A stretch of DNA of 11,622 nt from DASUFH01 sp036274645 (GTDB lineage Bacteria > Acidobacteriota > Terriglobia > 20CM-2-55-15). A program made the position numbers and the translations under genes. Each line of letters opens with the position of its first letter. Position 1 is the first letter of the stretch. The notes beneath the pieces were generated by a model. That model saw nothing but the letters and a program-made list of their open reading frames with translations. It was not told where the DNA came from and searched no databases. The stretch is taken from NCBI GenBank assembly GCA_036274645.1, contig DASUFH010000437.1, positions 1 to 11,622 of the forward strand, read 5' to 3'. Shown piece by piece: positions 1 through 6,293 of the stretch.

Positions 1-1
1 G

Positions 2-364
2 ATGTGCGCGCTCTTTTCACCCTTATGCGTCCTGGCCGACAGTCCCAACACGGCCGTGCTCGCCATGGCGCTGGCGTTCGGCGGACTGGAGCTGACGACG
101 GGCGTGTCCTGGGCTGTTCCGCTCGACATCGGCCGCGACCAGTCGGGTACCGTTTCGGGCATCATGAACACGTTCGGAAACGTGGGCGGGGCGCTGTCTC
201 CACTCATCGTGGCGCGGCTGATCACGACGTTCGATTCCTGGACGCCGGCCTTCGTTCTCGGCAGCGTTCTGTGCTTGGCCGCAGCAATCTTGTGGTTTAA
301 GATCGACCCCACAAAGTCCGCGATCGAAGAGCAAACTCCAAAGGAACTTCATGCTTATAGATGA
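2..364 (+). CDS. MFS transporter, ACS-like (anion:cation symporter), C-terminal part
   Basis: C-terminal 120 residues of an inner-membrane major facilitator transporter; the 5' end lies outside the window, so the Met at the left edge is probably internal. Three hydrophobic stretches are visible (about residues 10-38, 62-76 and 82-100), followed by a short charged tail. The segment SGIMNTFGNVGGALSPLI is typical of the ACS branch, which imports organic acids such as hexuronates, galactonate or aromatic carboxylates with protons. The stop lies inside the next gene (14-nt overlap), so the two are very likely co-transcribed and translationally coupled. The substrate is inferred only as a carboxylate. 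Confidence is high for MFS and moderate for ACS. Confidence 0.85.
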   Translation: MCALFSPLCVLADSPNTAVLAMALAFGGLELTTGVSWAVPLDIGRDQSGTVSGIMNTFGNVGGALSPLIVARLITTFDSWTPAFVLGSVLCLAAAILWFKIDPTKSAIEEQTPKELHAYR

Positions 365-1196
365 GAAAAAATGCGTGGCTTGCGGGAACTGCGTTTCCGT
401 CTGTCCCATGGGCGCCATTCACATCGATCCGGTGAAGAACCGGGCCACCGTCAACCAGGACGAATGCGTGGAGTGTTACGCCTGTTACCGGGGCATGAGC
501 AAGGAACACCTGAACCCGACTCTGGTCCGCGCGATTCGCCGCGTCGGCAAATGGCTGCGGTGGAGGTTCGATCCGGAGCCGGACGTCTGCCCGACCGACG
601 CCATCACCGAGCCGCAGTTGAGCTGGCCGCGCATCGTGCGGCGCGCCTTCAGCGACCCGATCGTGCCGCACGAGAGCACGGGTGTTCATGGCCGGGGAAC
701 CGAGGAAGTGAAGACCAACGATGTCACGCGGCGGGTCGGCCTGGGCGACGCCGGCTTCACGGTGGAGTTCGGCCGGCCGACGGTCGGCGTGCGGTTCTGG
801 CAGATCCAGGAAATGACCCGCGAACTGGCGCGGCTGGACCTGACATTCGAAAAACGCAATCCCGTCACGAGCCTGATGAACGACGTCGCCACCGGCGATA
901 TCCGGGAAGACATCCTCAACGAGAAGATCCTGTCGGCGATCGTCGAATTCAAGACCTCCATGGCCAATGTTCCCGCCGTTCTCCGCAAGGTCCGTGAAGT
1001 GGCCGGACGGCTCGATACCGTTGTCGCCATCGGGGCCGCGGTGCGCTGCGACGCGCAGGGCAACAACGACCTGGAAGAAATTCTCCGTCAGGAGGAATTC
1101 AGCTTTGTGCGCGGCAAGACCAACCTGGGGCTGGGACGCGCGTCCGCCGCCGCGGCCGAAAATGAGCGTGAAGCGCAGACCGCGGCGGCAATGTAA
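351..1196 (+). CDS. Double [4Fe-4S] ferredoxin-like protein, 6-hydroxynicotinate reductase-like
   Basis: 281 residues. The N-terminus has a classical cluster motif, C8-x2-C11-x2-C14-x3-C18-P, then a second set, C39-x2-C42-x2-C45, whose fourth ligand (C80 in CPTDAI) is displaced by about 34 inserted residues rich in Arg and Trp. The rest (about 100-265) is a separate soluble domain with GRGTEEVKTNDVT (114-126) and GKTNLGLGR (255-263). From memory, these motifs occur in proteins annotated as ferredoxin-dependent 6-hydroxynicotinate reductase; that assignment is tentative and many such annotations are untested. No signal peptide or membrane segment, so cytoplasmic. AAAGGAA ends 4 nt before the ATG and supports this start. 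It overlaps the transporter gene and lies 15 nt before the next gene, so it probably belongs to a carboxylate-use operon. Confidence 0.75.
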   Translation: MLIDEKKCVACGNCVSVCPMGAIHIDPVKNRATVNQDECVECYACYRGMSKEHLNPTLVRAIRRVGKWLRWRFDPEPDVCPTDAITEPQLSWPRIVRRAFSDPIVPHESTGVHGRGTEEVKTNDVTRRVGLGDAGFTVEFGRPTVGVRFWQIQEMTRELARLDLTFEKRNPVTSLMNDVATGDIREDILNEKILSAIVEFKTSMANVPAVLRKVREVAGRLDTVVAIGAAVRCDAQGNNDLEEILRQEEFSFVRGKTNLGLGRASAAAAENEREAQTAAAM

Positions 1197-1200
1197 GCCG

Positions 1201-1206
1201 AAGGAG
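1201..1206 (+). promoter_or_regulatory. Ribosome binding site that decides a GTG start
   Basis: AAGGAG lies 5 nt before the GTG at 1212. There is no nearby in-frame ATG, so this site fixes the start of the eight-cysteine protein at a GTG codon. Confidence 0.7.
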
Positions 1207-1211
1207 AACCT

Positions 1212-1889
1212 GTGACCAATACCCTGCACCGTTACGGCGATCTGAGAAGCCTGCAAAACGATTTCATCGTCTTTGCCATTCCCTGCCGCGGCTACAACGA
1301 CACCGACTGCGTACCGAAGCTCAAAGAGTTTCTGCGCATGGCCGTAAAACACAAGCCGATCAACCTGGGCGATGGATCCAAGGGCGGCATGTTCCGGCCA
1401 TCACGCAGCCTGAATCCGCTGGCGCACTGGTTCCGCAAGGCGGAGCCCAAAATGGAAGAAGTCATCGAAAACGTGGCCAATCCCACCACCGTCGCCGCGG
1501 TGTTCGACAATCGCGACGCGGTCGAAGCGTTTCTCAAGGAACTGCGCGAAGTGGATCTGGGCATGTCCATCAACATCAGCGCCTCGATTGAAAACGCGCA
1601 GCGCTGCTGTCACGATATCAATCTGCCCCGCCACAGCGTGGAATACTCGCTGGGGTTCATCGGCAAAACCGATCGCCTGGCCGACCGTCAGGTGCTCGAA
1701 CTTTCCACCATGTGCGGCCACGGCATGATTTCCTTTTCCTTCGCGCGAAAAATGATCGACTGGGTGCGTGAGGGCCGCCGGACCACCGATCAGGCCTGCG
1801 CCTACATGTCGCGATTCTGTTCCTGCGGCATCTACAACCCGACGCGGGCCAGGGAAATTCTGGAAGACGCTCGGATGCGGAACAGCTAG
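1212..1889 (+). CDS. Unrecognised cysteine-rich protein (possible metal or Fe-S binder)
   Basis: 225 residues, GTG start. I do not recognise the family. Eight cysteines are present: C25, C33, the adjacent pair C132-C133, C168 in MCGHGM, C196, and C203-x-C205 in FCSCG. The C-terminal third (160-217) looks most constrained: a CGHG turn, then ACAYMSRFCSCGIYNP. Such clustered Cys and His suggest bound metal or an Fe-S cluster, or redox cysteines. That is inference. No signal peptide or membrane helix is seen, so it is likely cytoplasmic. It lies 15 nt after the ferredoxin-like gene and 38 nt before the amidohydrolase, in the same orientation. It could be a subunit or an assembly partner of the ferredoxin-like protein. 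It is not a standard CxxCxxC ferredoxin. Confidence 0.8.
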   Translation: MTNTLHRYGDLRSLQNDFIVFAIPCRGYNDTDCVPKLKEFLRMAVKHKPINLGDGSKGGMFRPSRSLNPLAHWFRKAEPKMEEVIENVANPTTVAAVFDNRDAVEAFLKELREVDLGMSINISASIENAQRCCHDINLPRHSVEYSLGFIGKTDRLADRQVLELSTMCGHGMISFSFARKMIDWVREGRRTTDQACAYMSRFCSCGIYNPTRAREILEDARMRNS

Positions 1890-1927
1890 CAGCGCTGAGC
1901 GCCGCAGCGAATCGAAAGGATTGACTG

Positions 1928-3340
1928 ATGTTACAGCGGTTTCGTACATCCCTGCCACGGGCAGCTGGAATTCGCCAGGCGGCAAGCCGGCTGGCCATTG
2001 CCGTTCTTCTCGCCGGTCTCGGCGCGTGTTCGGAAGCGAAAACGCCGGAACCGCCGGCTGAAGGCGGGCCACCCGTCACTGTGATCGACGGCGCGCGTCT
2101 CTGGGACGGCACCGGAGCGCCCGCGGTCGACGACGCGGTACTGGTCATCCAGGGAGACCGGATTCTGAACGCGGGACCGCGTTCCACCGTCACGGTTCCG
2201 GCCGGCGCAAAAACCGTCGACGCCAAAGGCAAAACCGTTATTCCCGGCCTCATCAACCTCCACGGACATGTCGGCATTGTCGAGGGTCTGGACCAGAACA
2301 AGACCCACTACAGCAAAGAGAGCGTGCGCGCCAACCTCGAACAGTACGGCCGCTATGGCGTCACGACGACGTTCAGCCTCGGGCTCGATACCGACCCCGC
2401 CGTGTTCGGCTACCACGGGGTGGCCTCCGCTGACGAACCCGCCCGGCCCGCGCTGTTTGTCGCCGGCCGCGGATTCACGGGCAAGAACGGATATCCCGCG
2501 GTGCTGAAGGGACTTGGAGGCGTGCCCGTCGAGGTCGACAGCGTCGACGATGTGAAGGCGCACATCCAGGAACTCGCGGACCAGAAGGCCGACGTCGTCA
2601 AGATCTGGGTCGATGATCATCTCGGGCACTACAAGAAGATCCGCCCGGAACTGTCGAAAGCCATCATCGAAGAGGCCCACAAACAGAACCTGAAGGTTGT
2701 CGCGCACGTCTTCTACCTCGCGGACGCCAAGATGCTGGTGGAAGCCGGCATCGACGGCCTGGCCCACAGCGTACGGGACCGCGAAGTGGACGATGCGCTC
2801 ATCAAGATGATGAAAGAGATGAAGACCTTCTCCGTGTCGACGTTGATGCGCGAAGAAGGCGTTGTGGTTTACGCCGAGCCGCCGGCGTTCCTCGATGATG
2901 TGGCGTTCACCCAGTTCGCCGATCCTGAAGTCATCAAAACGCTCAAGGATCCCGCCTGGGGGAAAAAAGTGAAATCTGACCCGGACTTCGCCAAACTGCA
3001 GCCGATGTTCAAGGTCGCCGAACACAATCTCAAGAAGCTTTTCGACGCCGGTGTGAAGATCGGATTCGGCACGGATACCGGACCTCCGGGGCGCTTTCAC
3101 GGCTACTTCGAACACCTGGAACTGGAACGGATGGTCCAGGCCGGCCTGACGCCGGAACAGGTCCTGAAGATCGCAACACTCGGTTCGGCCGAGTGTATGG
3201 GACTGGAAAAGGATTTCGGAAGCCTGGAGAAGGGTAAGCGGGCCGACTTCATCATTCTTGATGAGAATCCGCTGGAGAACATCGTCAACAGCCGGAAGAT
3301 CAATCAGGTGTGGATCGGCGGTCGGCAGGTTTCACGCTGA
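1928..3340 (+). CDS. Lipoprotein amidohydrolase (imidazolonepropionase/prolidase-like)
   Basis: 470 residues. The N-terminus carries Arg/Lys, a hydrophobic stretch and the lipobox LGAC (Cys34), predicting a lipid-anchored protein outside the inner membrane. The catalytic TIM barrel of the amidohydrolase superfamily follows, with the usual metal ligands: HGH (H111, H113), K225 in VVKIW (candidate carboxylated lysine), H260, H280 in LAHS and D383 in FGTDTG. The C-terminal sandwich part has the family signature LEKGKRADFIILDENPL. It hydrolyses a C-N (or similar) bond; the substrate is unknown, and relatives act on peptides, imidazolones and cyclic amides. GAAAGGA ends 7 nt before the ATG. It is likely the last gene of the operon starting with the MFS transporter; a REP-like palindrome follows 21 nt downstream. 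Confidence 0.88.
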   Translation: MLQRFRTSLPRAAGIRQAASRLAIAVLLAGLGACSEAKTPEPPAEGGPPVTVIDGARLWDGTGAPAVDDAVLVIQGDRILNAGPRSTVTVPAGAKTVDAKGKTVIPGLINLHGHVGIVEGLDQNKTHYSKESVRANLEQYGRYGVTTTFSLGLDTDPAVFGYHGVASADEPARPALFVAGRGFTGKNGYPAVLKGLGGVPVEVDSVDDVKAHIQELADQKADVVKIWVDDHLGHYKKIRPELSKAIIEEAHKQNLKVVAHVFYLADAKMLVEAGIDGLAHSVRDREVDDALIKMMKEMKTFSVSTLMREEGVVVYAEPPAFLDDVAFTQFADPEVIKTLKDPAWGKKVKSDPDFAKLQPMFKVAEHNLKKLFDAGVKIGFGTDTGPPGRFHGYFEHLELERMVQAGLTPEQVLKIATLGSAECMGLEKDFGSLEKGKRADFIILDENPLENIVNSRKINQVWIGGRQVSR

Positions 3341-3361
3341 GATCCGTCGGGACTTCTTGCA

Positions 3362-3382
3362 GGGGCGGCCTATGACCGCCCC
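3362..3382 (+). repeat. REP-like palindrome, copy 1
   Basis: Arms GGGGCGG and CCGCCCC flank CCTATGA. The same 21-bp element recurs on the minus strand at 7700-7720 with one difference (C to T at the eighth base). It begins 21 nt after the amidohydrolase stop. It could fold in RNA and protect or terminate the transcript, but no T-run follows, only a C-rich tract. Confidence 0.7.
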
Positions 3383-3582
3383 CCCTCCTGTCCCCCTCGT
3401 TGTCCGTTGTGCGCTGGCTGTTGTCCGCTGTGTAATGAACCTGGCTAAACTGCCCAATGACCCACTGGCTTACTGGTCAATGGCTCAGCGTCAGCGGGTG
3501 CAAGTCGGACCAACGAACAATGAAAGAGGTCCATTTCACAATCGATAACAAGCAATGGAAAATGGACAGCAGGGAACGCAAA

Positions 3583-3594
3583 TGGGGCGCCCCA
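3583..3594. repeat. Perfect 12-bp palindrome TGGGGCGCCCCA
   Basis: Lies 5 nt beyond the stop of the minus-strand gene at 3600. It has no loop bases of its own and no T-run, so it is a poor intrinsic terminator, but its place at a gene 3' end is suggestive. Confidence 0.35.
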
Positions 3595-3599
3595 ACAAG

Positions 3600-3950
3600 C
3601 TAGCGATCTTCCAGAATGACGATCTCACCCGCCGTGGCCTGCACCGGATAGGATTCCGCTACCGGACCGACAAACGTCGCTTCGACAGTCTGCCCCACCT
3701 TCAGATCCCGGAACGCCGCCGGCGTCTTTTGACCGTTCACCATCCTGAAGATGGACGTCTTGTCCGTCACCCGGGTGGACGCCTTGTCGACCTGGGTGTC
3801 TTTTTCAACGCGGCCTTCGATGAGTATGGTGTTCGCGGACACACTGGTCACCTTTCCCCGTATGTCGGCCGCCAGCAACGGGAGCGCCACCGCAAGAATC
3901 ACGGTTGCAGCGGCCGCCCAATGGCCTTTTCGCTTCATGGAACCGCTCAT
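3600..3950 (-). CDS. Secreted small beta-barrel (DUF5666/OB-like) protein
   Basis: 116 residues. Lys/Arg plus a hydrophobic core (about 12-26) ending in LLAAD make a Sec signal peptide, likely cut after LLA. The mature part of about 90 residues is beta-rich, with the pattern GKVTSV...ILIEG, a thrx-type strand (TRVTDKTSIF) and DLKVGQTVEATF. This arrangement is typical of small periplasmic OB-like domains such as DUF5666, whose function is unknown. No cysteines or catalytic motif. GGAGG (minus strand, 3955-3959) lies 4 nt before the chosen ATG; a second ATG four codons in (3938) is possible. It lies 15 nt downstream of the metallo-hydrolase gene, and both products are exported, so they probably share one transcript. 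Confidence 0.75.
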   Translation of the reverse strand: MSGSMKRKGHWAAAATVILAVALPLLAADIRGKVTSVSANTILIEGRVEKDTQVDKASTRVTDKTSIFRMVNGQKTPAAFRDLKVGQTVEATFVGPVAESYPVQATAGEIVILEDR

Positions 3951-3965
3951 GGAACCTCCACACCA

Positions 3966-4820
3966 TCAATCATAGAACGCCGGTGATTTCTTCAGCTCCC
4001 TGTTGGCGATCAGGTCGTGCTGGATCCACAGCCTGGCGTGCTTCTTCTCGATCAGCGTTTCGATCTTTGCCTTCGACAGCTCTTCCACTGCGGGATCTCC
4101 CAGCGCCGCAAACGGCGTAAAGTCTTTGAGTTCCCGTTCCGCCGGATAGTGATAGAGATCACCGCTCAGAATGACGGGCCCGGTCTTCGGCAGGTTCACC
4201 AGCAGGGACTGGTGTCCAGGAGTATGTCCCGGCGTGGCGACGATCACGACCGAGCCGTCGCCGAACACGTCGTAATCGCCCTCGATCAGCGTGGTCTTGC
4301 TGTCGCGGAGAGCCGCGAACCGCGACATGGTGGTTTCCGGCGCAGGGCTGTTCGCCGAGCTCGGCCCGAGGTTTCCCGAAAACATGAGGTCCCGTTCCGG
4401 TTTGTGCACAAGCCATGTGGATCCCGCAAACGTGTTCGAGTTGGCGGAATGATCGTAGTGATAATGCGAAAGCGCAAGATATGTGACATCGGATGGTTTG
4501 TAACCGATCTCCGCAAGCTGTCCCTGCAGGGTCTTCGAGGCCGTCGCGCGAAACACGGTCGTGCCTTCCGGCTTGATCAGTTCATCGGGAATGACGCCCG
4601 CATCCCAGAGCAACGTGCCGCGGGGATGGACGATAAGGTAAGCCGCGACCGACATGTCGGTGGTCGTGACACCGCGCTCCTGCAGGATTGCGGGGTTGCT
4701 GCTTTTCAGGTTTCCGCAATCGAACACATAGAGTTTGAGCCCCGGATCCGCCTGGCACGCCGTCAAGACCAGAACGGCAATCGCCAGAACAAACGTCAGC
4801 GCCGATCGAATCATTCTCAT
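3966..4820 (-). CDS. Lipoprotein metallo-beta-lactamase-fold hydrolase (AHL lactonase-like)
   Basis: 284 residues. The signal peptide ends in the lipobox LTAC (Cys22), so a membrane-anchored extracytoplasmic protein is predicted. The MBL fold is shown by SHYHYDH (H119, H121, D123, H124), H199 in TPGHTPGH, D221 in LSGDLYHY and H268 in WIQHD: the complete set for two metal ions. The YLIVHPRGTLLWDAGV strand and the spacing resemble N-acyl homoserine lactonases (AiiA/AttM group), which open lactone rings. The AiiA tyrosine usually three residues after the Asp is not aligned here: His224 occupies that place, with Tyr223 and Tyr225 beside it. The substrate is therefore open: a lactone, ester or other. 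GGAG at 4831-4834 (minus) lies 10 nt before the ATG. It is transcribed divergently from the GntR gene, which may control it. Confidence 0.85.
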   Translation of the reverse strand: MRMIRSALTFVLAIAVLVLTACQADPGLKLYVFDCGNLKSSNPAILQERGVTTTDMSVAAYLIVHPRGTLLWDAGVIPDELIKPEGTTVFRATASKTLQGQLAEIGYKPSDVTYLALSHYHYDHSANSNTFAGSTWLVHKPERDLMFSGNLGPSSANSPAPETTMSRFAALRDSKTTLIEGDYDVFGDGSVVIVATPGHTPGHQSLLVNLPKTGPVILSGDLYHYPAERELKDFTPFAALGDPAVEELSKAKIETLIEKKHARLWIQHDLIANRELKKSPAFYD

Positions 4821-4994
4821 CGAATATTGACTCCAGTTGGTTTTCGGTCCGACTTAATGAGCGGTGTAGAAGTATCACAAAGAGGGCGTCGGGGAAACAT
4901 TGGGTGGAAGGAGCGGCTTCCCGGATGAGAGCAGACCATCGGGCGAAGCCTTAAGGGGAGCCCCCGCCCGTTGTGATACCTTGTCGGCCGCCGC
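4821..4994. promoter_or_regulatory. Divergent promoter region between the metallo-hydrolase and GntR genes
   Basis: 174 bp. The 9-mer TTGTGATAC occurs once reading towards each gene: minus strand 4872-4880 and plus strand 4971-4979. Each includes TG-n-GATAC, which resembles an extended -10 box (GATACT on the minus side, GATACC on the plus side). It also fits the loose GT(n)AC rule of GntR operators. The interval between also holds a hairpin (4915-4950) and a GGGGAGCCCC inverted repeat (about 4955-4964). Promoter and operator roles are inferred. Confidence 0.45.
4915..4950. repeat. Imperfect inverted repeat in the divergent promoter region
   Basis: Arms GGCTTC (4915-4920) and GAAGCC (4945-4950) pair perfectly. 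Inside them CCGGATG and CATCGGG pair with small mismatches, giving a stem of about 12 bp around a 9-nt loop. It could be an operator or an RNA hairpin. Confidence 0.45.
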
Positions 4995-5927
4995 ATGAAA
5001 CTCTGGCTTTCCAGAAACAGCGTCATTCCCATCCAGCGCCAGCTGAAAACGCAGCTGATGCTGGGAATCGCCAGTGGCGATTACGCGCCTGGGGCGCGCC
5101 TGCCCAGCACGTCGGAGATTGCGCGACGTTTCCACATCCACGCCAATACCGTCCGGGCTGTGTATCGCGGTCTGGTCAGGGAACGCTGGGCGGAATGGCG
5201 CCGTGGGAGCGGTTTCTACGTCAGACGCCGCCGGCCGGCCGAACGGATCGATGGAGAAGACCTGGACAATCTGGTCTCCGGATTTATGGAGATGGCCCTC
5301 GGAAGCGGATTCTCGATCGAAGACATTCGCGCCTCCATTCTGAGATGGACCGCGCCGCAATCCCCGGATCACATTCTGGTGATCGAACCGGATGCGGAGT
5401 TGCGGGCGATTCTTGTCGCCGAAATCTCGGAAGCAACCGGAGCCCCGGTCGACAGCGGGGGAATCGAAGTGGCGCGCGTTCTGGACGATCGGACAGCCCG
5501 CGTCCTGGTCGTGGCGCTGCCCGGACAGGCCGAAGCCGTCCGCGCCGCGTTGCCGGCCGGCGCCACCCTGCTGGCGCTGCGGCCCCGCTCGGTCGCAGGC
5601 AGCATGACCGGACGAGCCCGGCCTTCAGACGACACCCCGATCACCGTGATTTCGCGCTGGCCGGATTTCCTCCGCTGGGCAGAGGCTGTTCTTACCGGAG
5701 CAGGACTGGATCCCGCGGCGTTCGATCTCAGAGACGCGCGTCAGAAGGGATGGGATCGCGGCCTTACGGCCAGGACGTTCATCGTCACCGAAACTCTTAC
5801 CGCCACGCGTCTGCCGGCGCCATGTCGGCCGATCGTATTTGCCGTGATATCGGACGAAGCGATGTCCGAACTGCAACGACGCGTCGCGACTGAAGACACA
5901 AAAAAGGATAAGATCGACGACGCATGA
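4995..5927 (+). CDS. GntR-family transcriptional regulator with unclassified C-terminal domain
   Basis: 310 residues. Residues about 8-78 form the GntR winged helix: PIQRQLKTQLMLGIASGDY, PGARLPSTSEIARRF, then HANTVRAVYRGLVRE and the wing GSGFYVRR. The remaining 220 residues do not match the usual FadR, HutC/UTRA or aminotransferase (MocR) effector domains by eye. They look like two alpha/beta halves, one with ILVIEPDAELRAILV and one with TPITVISRWPDFLRWAEAVL, and might bind a small ligand. There is no Shine-Dalgarno sequence just before the ATG, and an in-frame stop at 4974-4976 excludes earlier starts. A GATACC -10-like box would give a very short leader, so near-leaderless expression is possible. 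Likely targets are itself and the divergent metallo-hydrolase operon. Confidence 0.82.
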   Translation: MKLWLSRNSVIPIQRQLKTQLMLGIASGDYAPGARLPSTSEIARRFHIHANTVRAVYRGLVRERWAEWRRGSGFYVRRRRPAERIDGEDLDNLVSGFMEMALGSGFSIEDIRASILRWTAPQSPDHILVIEPDAELRAILVAEISEATGAPVDSGGIEVARVLDDRTARVLVVALPGQAEAVRAALPAGATLLALRPRSVAGSMTGRARPSDDTPITVISRWPDFLRWAEAVLTGAGLDPAAFDLRDARQKGWDRGLTARTFIVTETLTATRLPAPCRPIVFAVISDEAMSELQRRVATEDTKKDKIDDA

Positions 5928-6151
5928 AACTGGGTTCTCTGATCCGATTCATTCTCCGGGGCGGGAAACGGACCATTCGCTGCGAATCCTGCGGTAACGA
6001 GTTCGGCTGCAGTGTTGCCGGGGGCTGCTGGTGCGCCGCGGTCGAAGTGGGCGGCGCCACACGCGCGGGCCTGCGCCGGAAATTCCGCGATTGTCTGTGC
6101 CCGGACTGCCTTGGCCGCCACGCGGCGTCCGGACATCGCAAGGAATCCTGA
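5924..6151 (+). CDS. Cysteine-rich CWC-type small protein
   Basis: 75 residues with eight cysteines: CESC (20, 23), C29, CWC (35, 37), then C57, C59 and C62 in DCLCPDC. The CWC tripeptide with flanking CxxC pairs matches the small Cys-rich CWC family (function unknown, presumed zinc binding). The N-terminal basic stretch (about 1-19) includes a short hydrophobic segment, LGSLIRFILRGG, which is not a clear signal peptide. The ATG overlaps the stop of the GntR gene by 4 nt (ATGA), so translation is probably coupled. The stop codon lies inside the first copy of a 32-bp tandem repeat, so the last two codons are part of the duplicated unit. Confidence 0.8.
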   Translation: MKLGSLIRFILRGGKRTIRCESCGNEFGCSVAGGCWCAAVEVGGATRAGLRRKFRDCLCPDCLGRHAASGHRKES

Positions 6152-6204
6152 AGACTCCGCCTCCCGGACATTAGGAATCCTGAAGACTCCGCCTCCCGGA
6201 CATT
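6141..6204. repeat. Perfect 32-bp tandem duplication (2 copies)
   Basis: Units 6141-6172 and 6173-6204 are identical; each begins AGGAATCCTGAAGACTCC and ends CCGGACATT. A partial extra match, CCGGACAT, lies upstream at 6129-6136 within the coding sequence. The first copy contains the CWC gene stop codon (6149-6151). Identity at every base suggests a recent duplication or selection on copy number. Confidence 0.9.
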
Positions 6205-6221
6205 CGCGGGTAAATCCCGCG
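6205..6221. terminator. Hairpin after the GntR-CWC operon
   Basis: CGCGGG (6205-6210), loop TAAAT, CCCGCG (6216-6221): a perfect 6-bp GC stem directly after the tandem repeat and 53 nt after the CWC stop. No T-run follows, so termination is uncertain; it could also be part of a repeat element. Confidence 0.4.
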
Positions 6222-6293
6222 CTCCAATCCACACAAGTTGCCCCGGCCCGCCATCTCCGTACTTCTCCCGGCTGAAACAAGGGTTTTCACGAG

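Larger units (their letters stand above)
3341..3599. other. Intergenic region between convergent genes, with short repeats
   Basis: 259 bp with no convincing gene. It holds a REP-like palindrome (3362-3382), a near-duplicate 13-mer GTTGTCCGyTGTG at 3399-3411 and 3420-3432 (21-bp period), an imperfect inverted repeat CCAATGACC/GGTCAATGG at 3454-3462 and 3475-3483, an 8-bp perfect inverted repeat GTCCATTT/AAATGGAC at 3529-3536 and 3560-3567, and the palindrome TGGGGCGCCCCA at 3583-3594. Base composition is less GC-rich than the flanking genes from about 3430 to 3580. Confidence 0.7.

Noticed and set aside
297..1352. 351-residue minus-strand open frame
   Set aside because: It runs antisense through the ferredoxin-like gene and beyond, has no recognisable motif, and its low-complexity His/Arg/Gly content is typical of antisense frames in GC-rich DNA.
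1931..3115. 394-residue minus-strand open frame
   Set aside because: It lies opposite the amidohydrolase, which has complete family motifs; the antisense product has none.
3258..3548. 96-residue plus-strand frame reaching into the intergenic region
   Set aside because: It begins inside the amidohydrolase gene in another frame, has no ribosome binding site and crosses the REP-like palindrome.
3555..3986. 143-residue plus-strand open frame
   Set aside because: It is mostly antisense to the signal-peptide protein at 3600-3950 and rich in Arg/His without motifs.
4017..4928. 303-residue plus-strand open frame
   Set aside because: It is antisense to the metallo-hydrolase, whose metal-binding motifs are complete.
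4973..5893. Long second frame alongside the GntR gene
   Set aside because: It is an Arg/Gly-rich shadow; the overlapping frame carries a clear GntR winged helix.
6141..6204. Possible CRISPR array
   Set aside because: The two 32-bp units touch directly with no spacer, and there is no third full copy and no cas gene.
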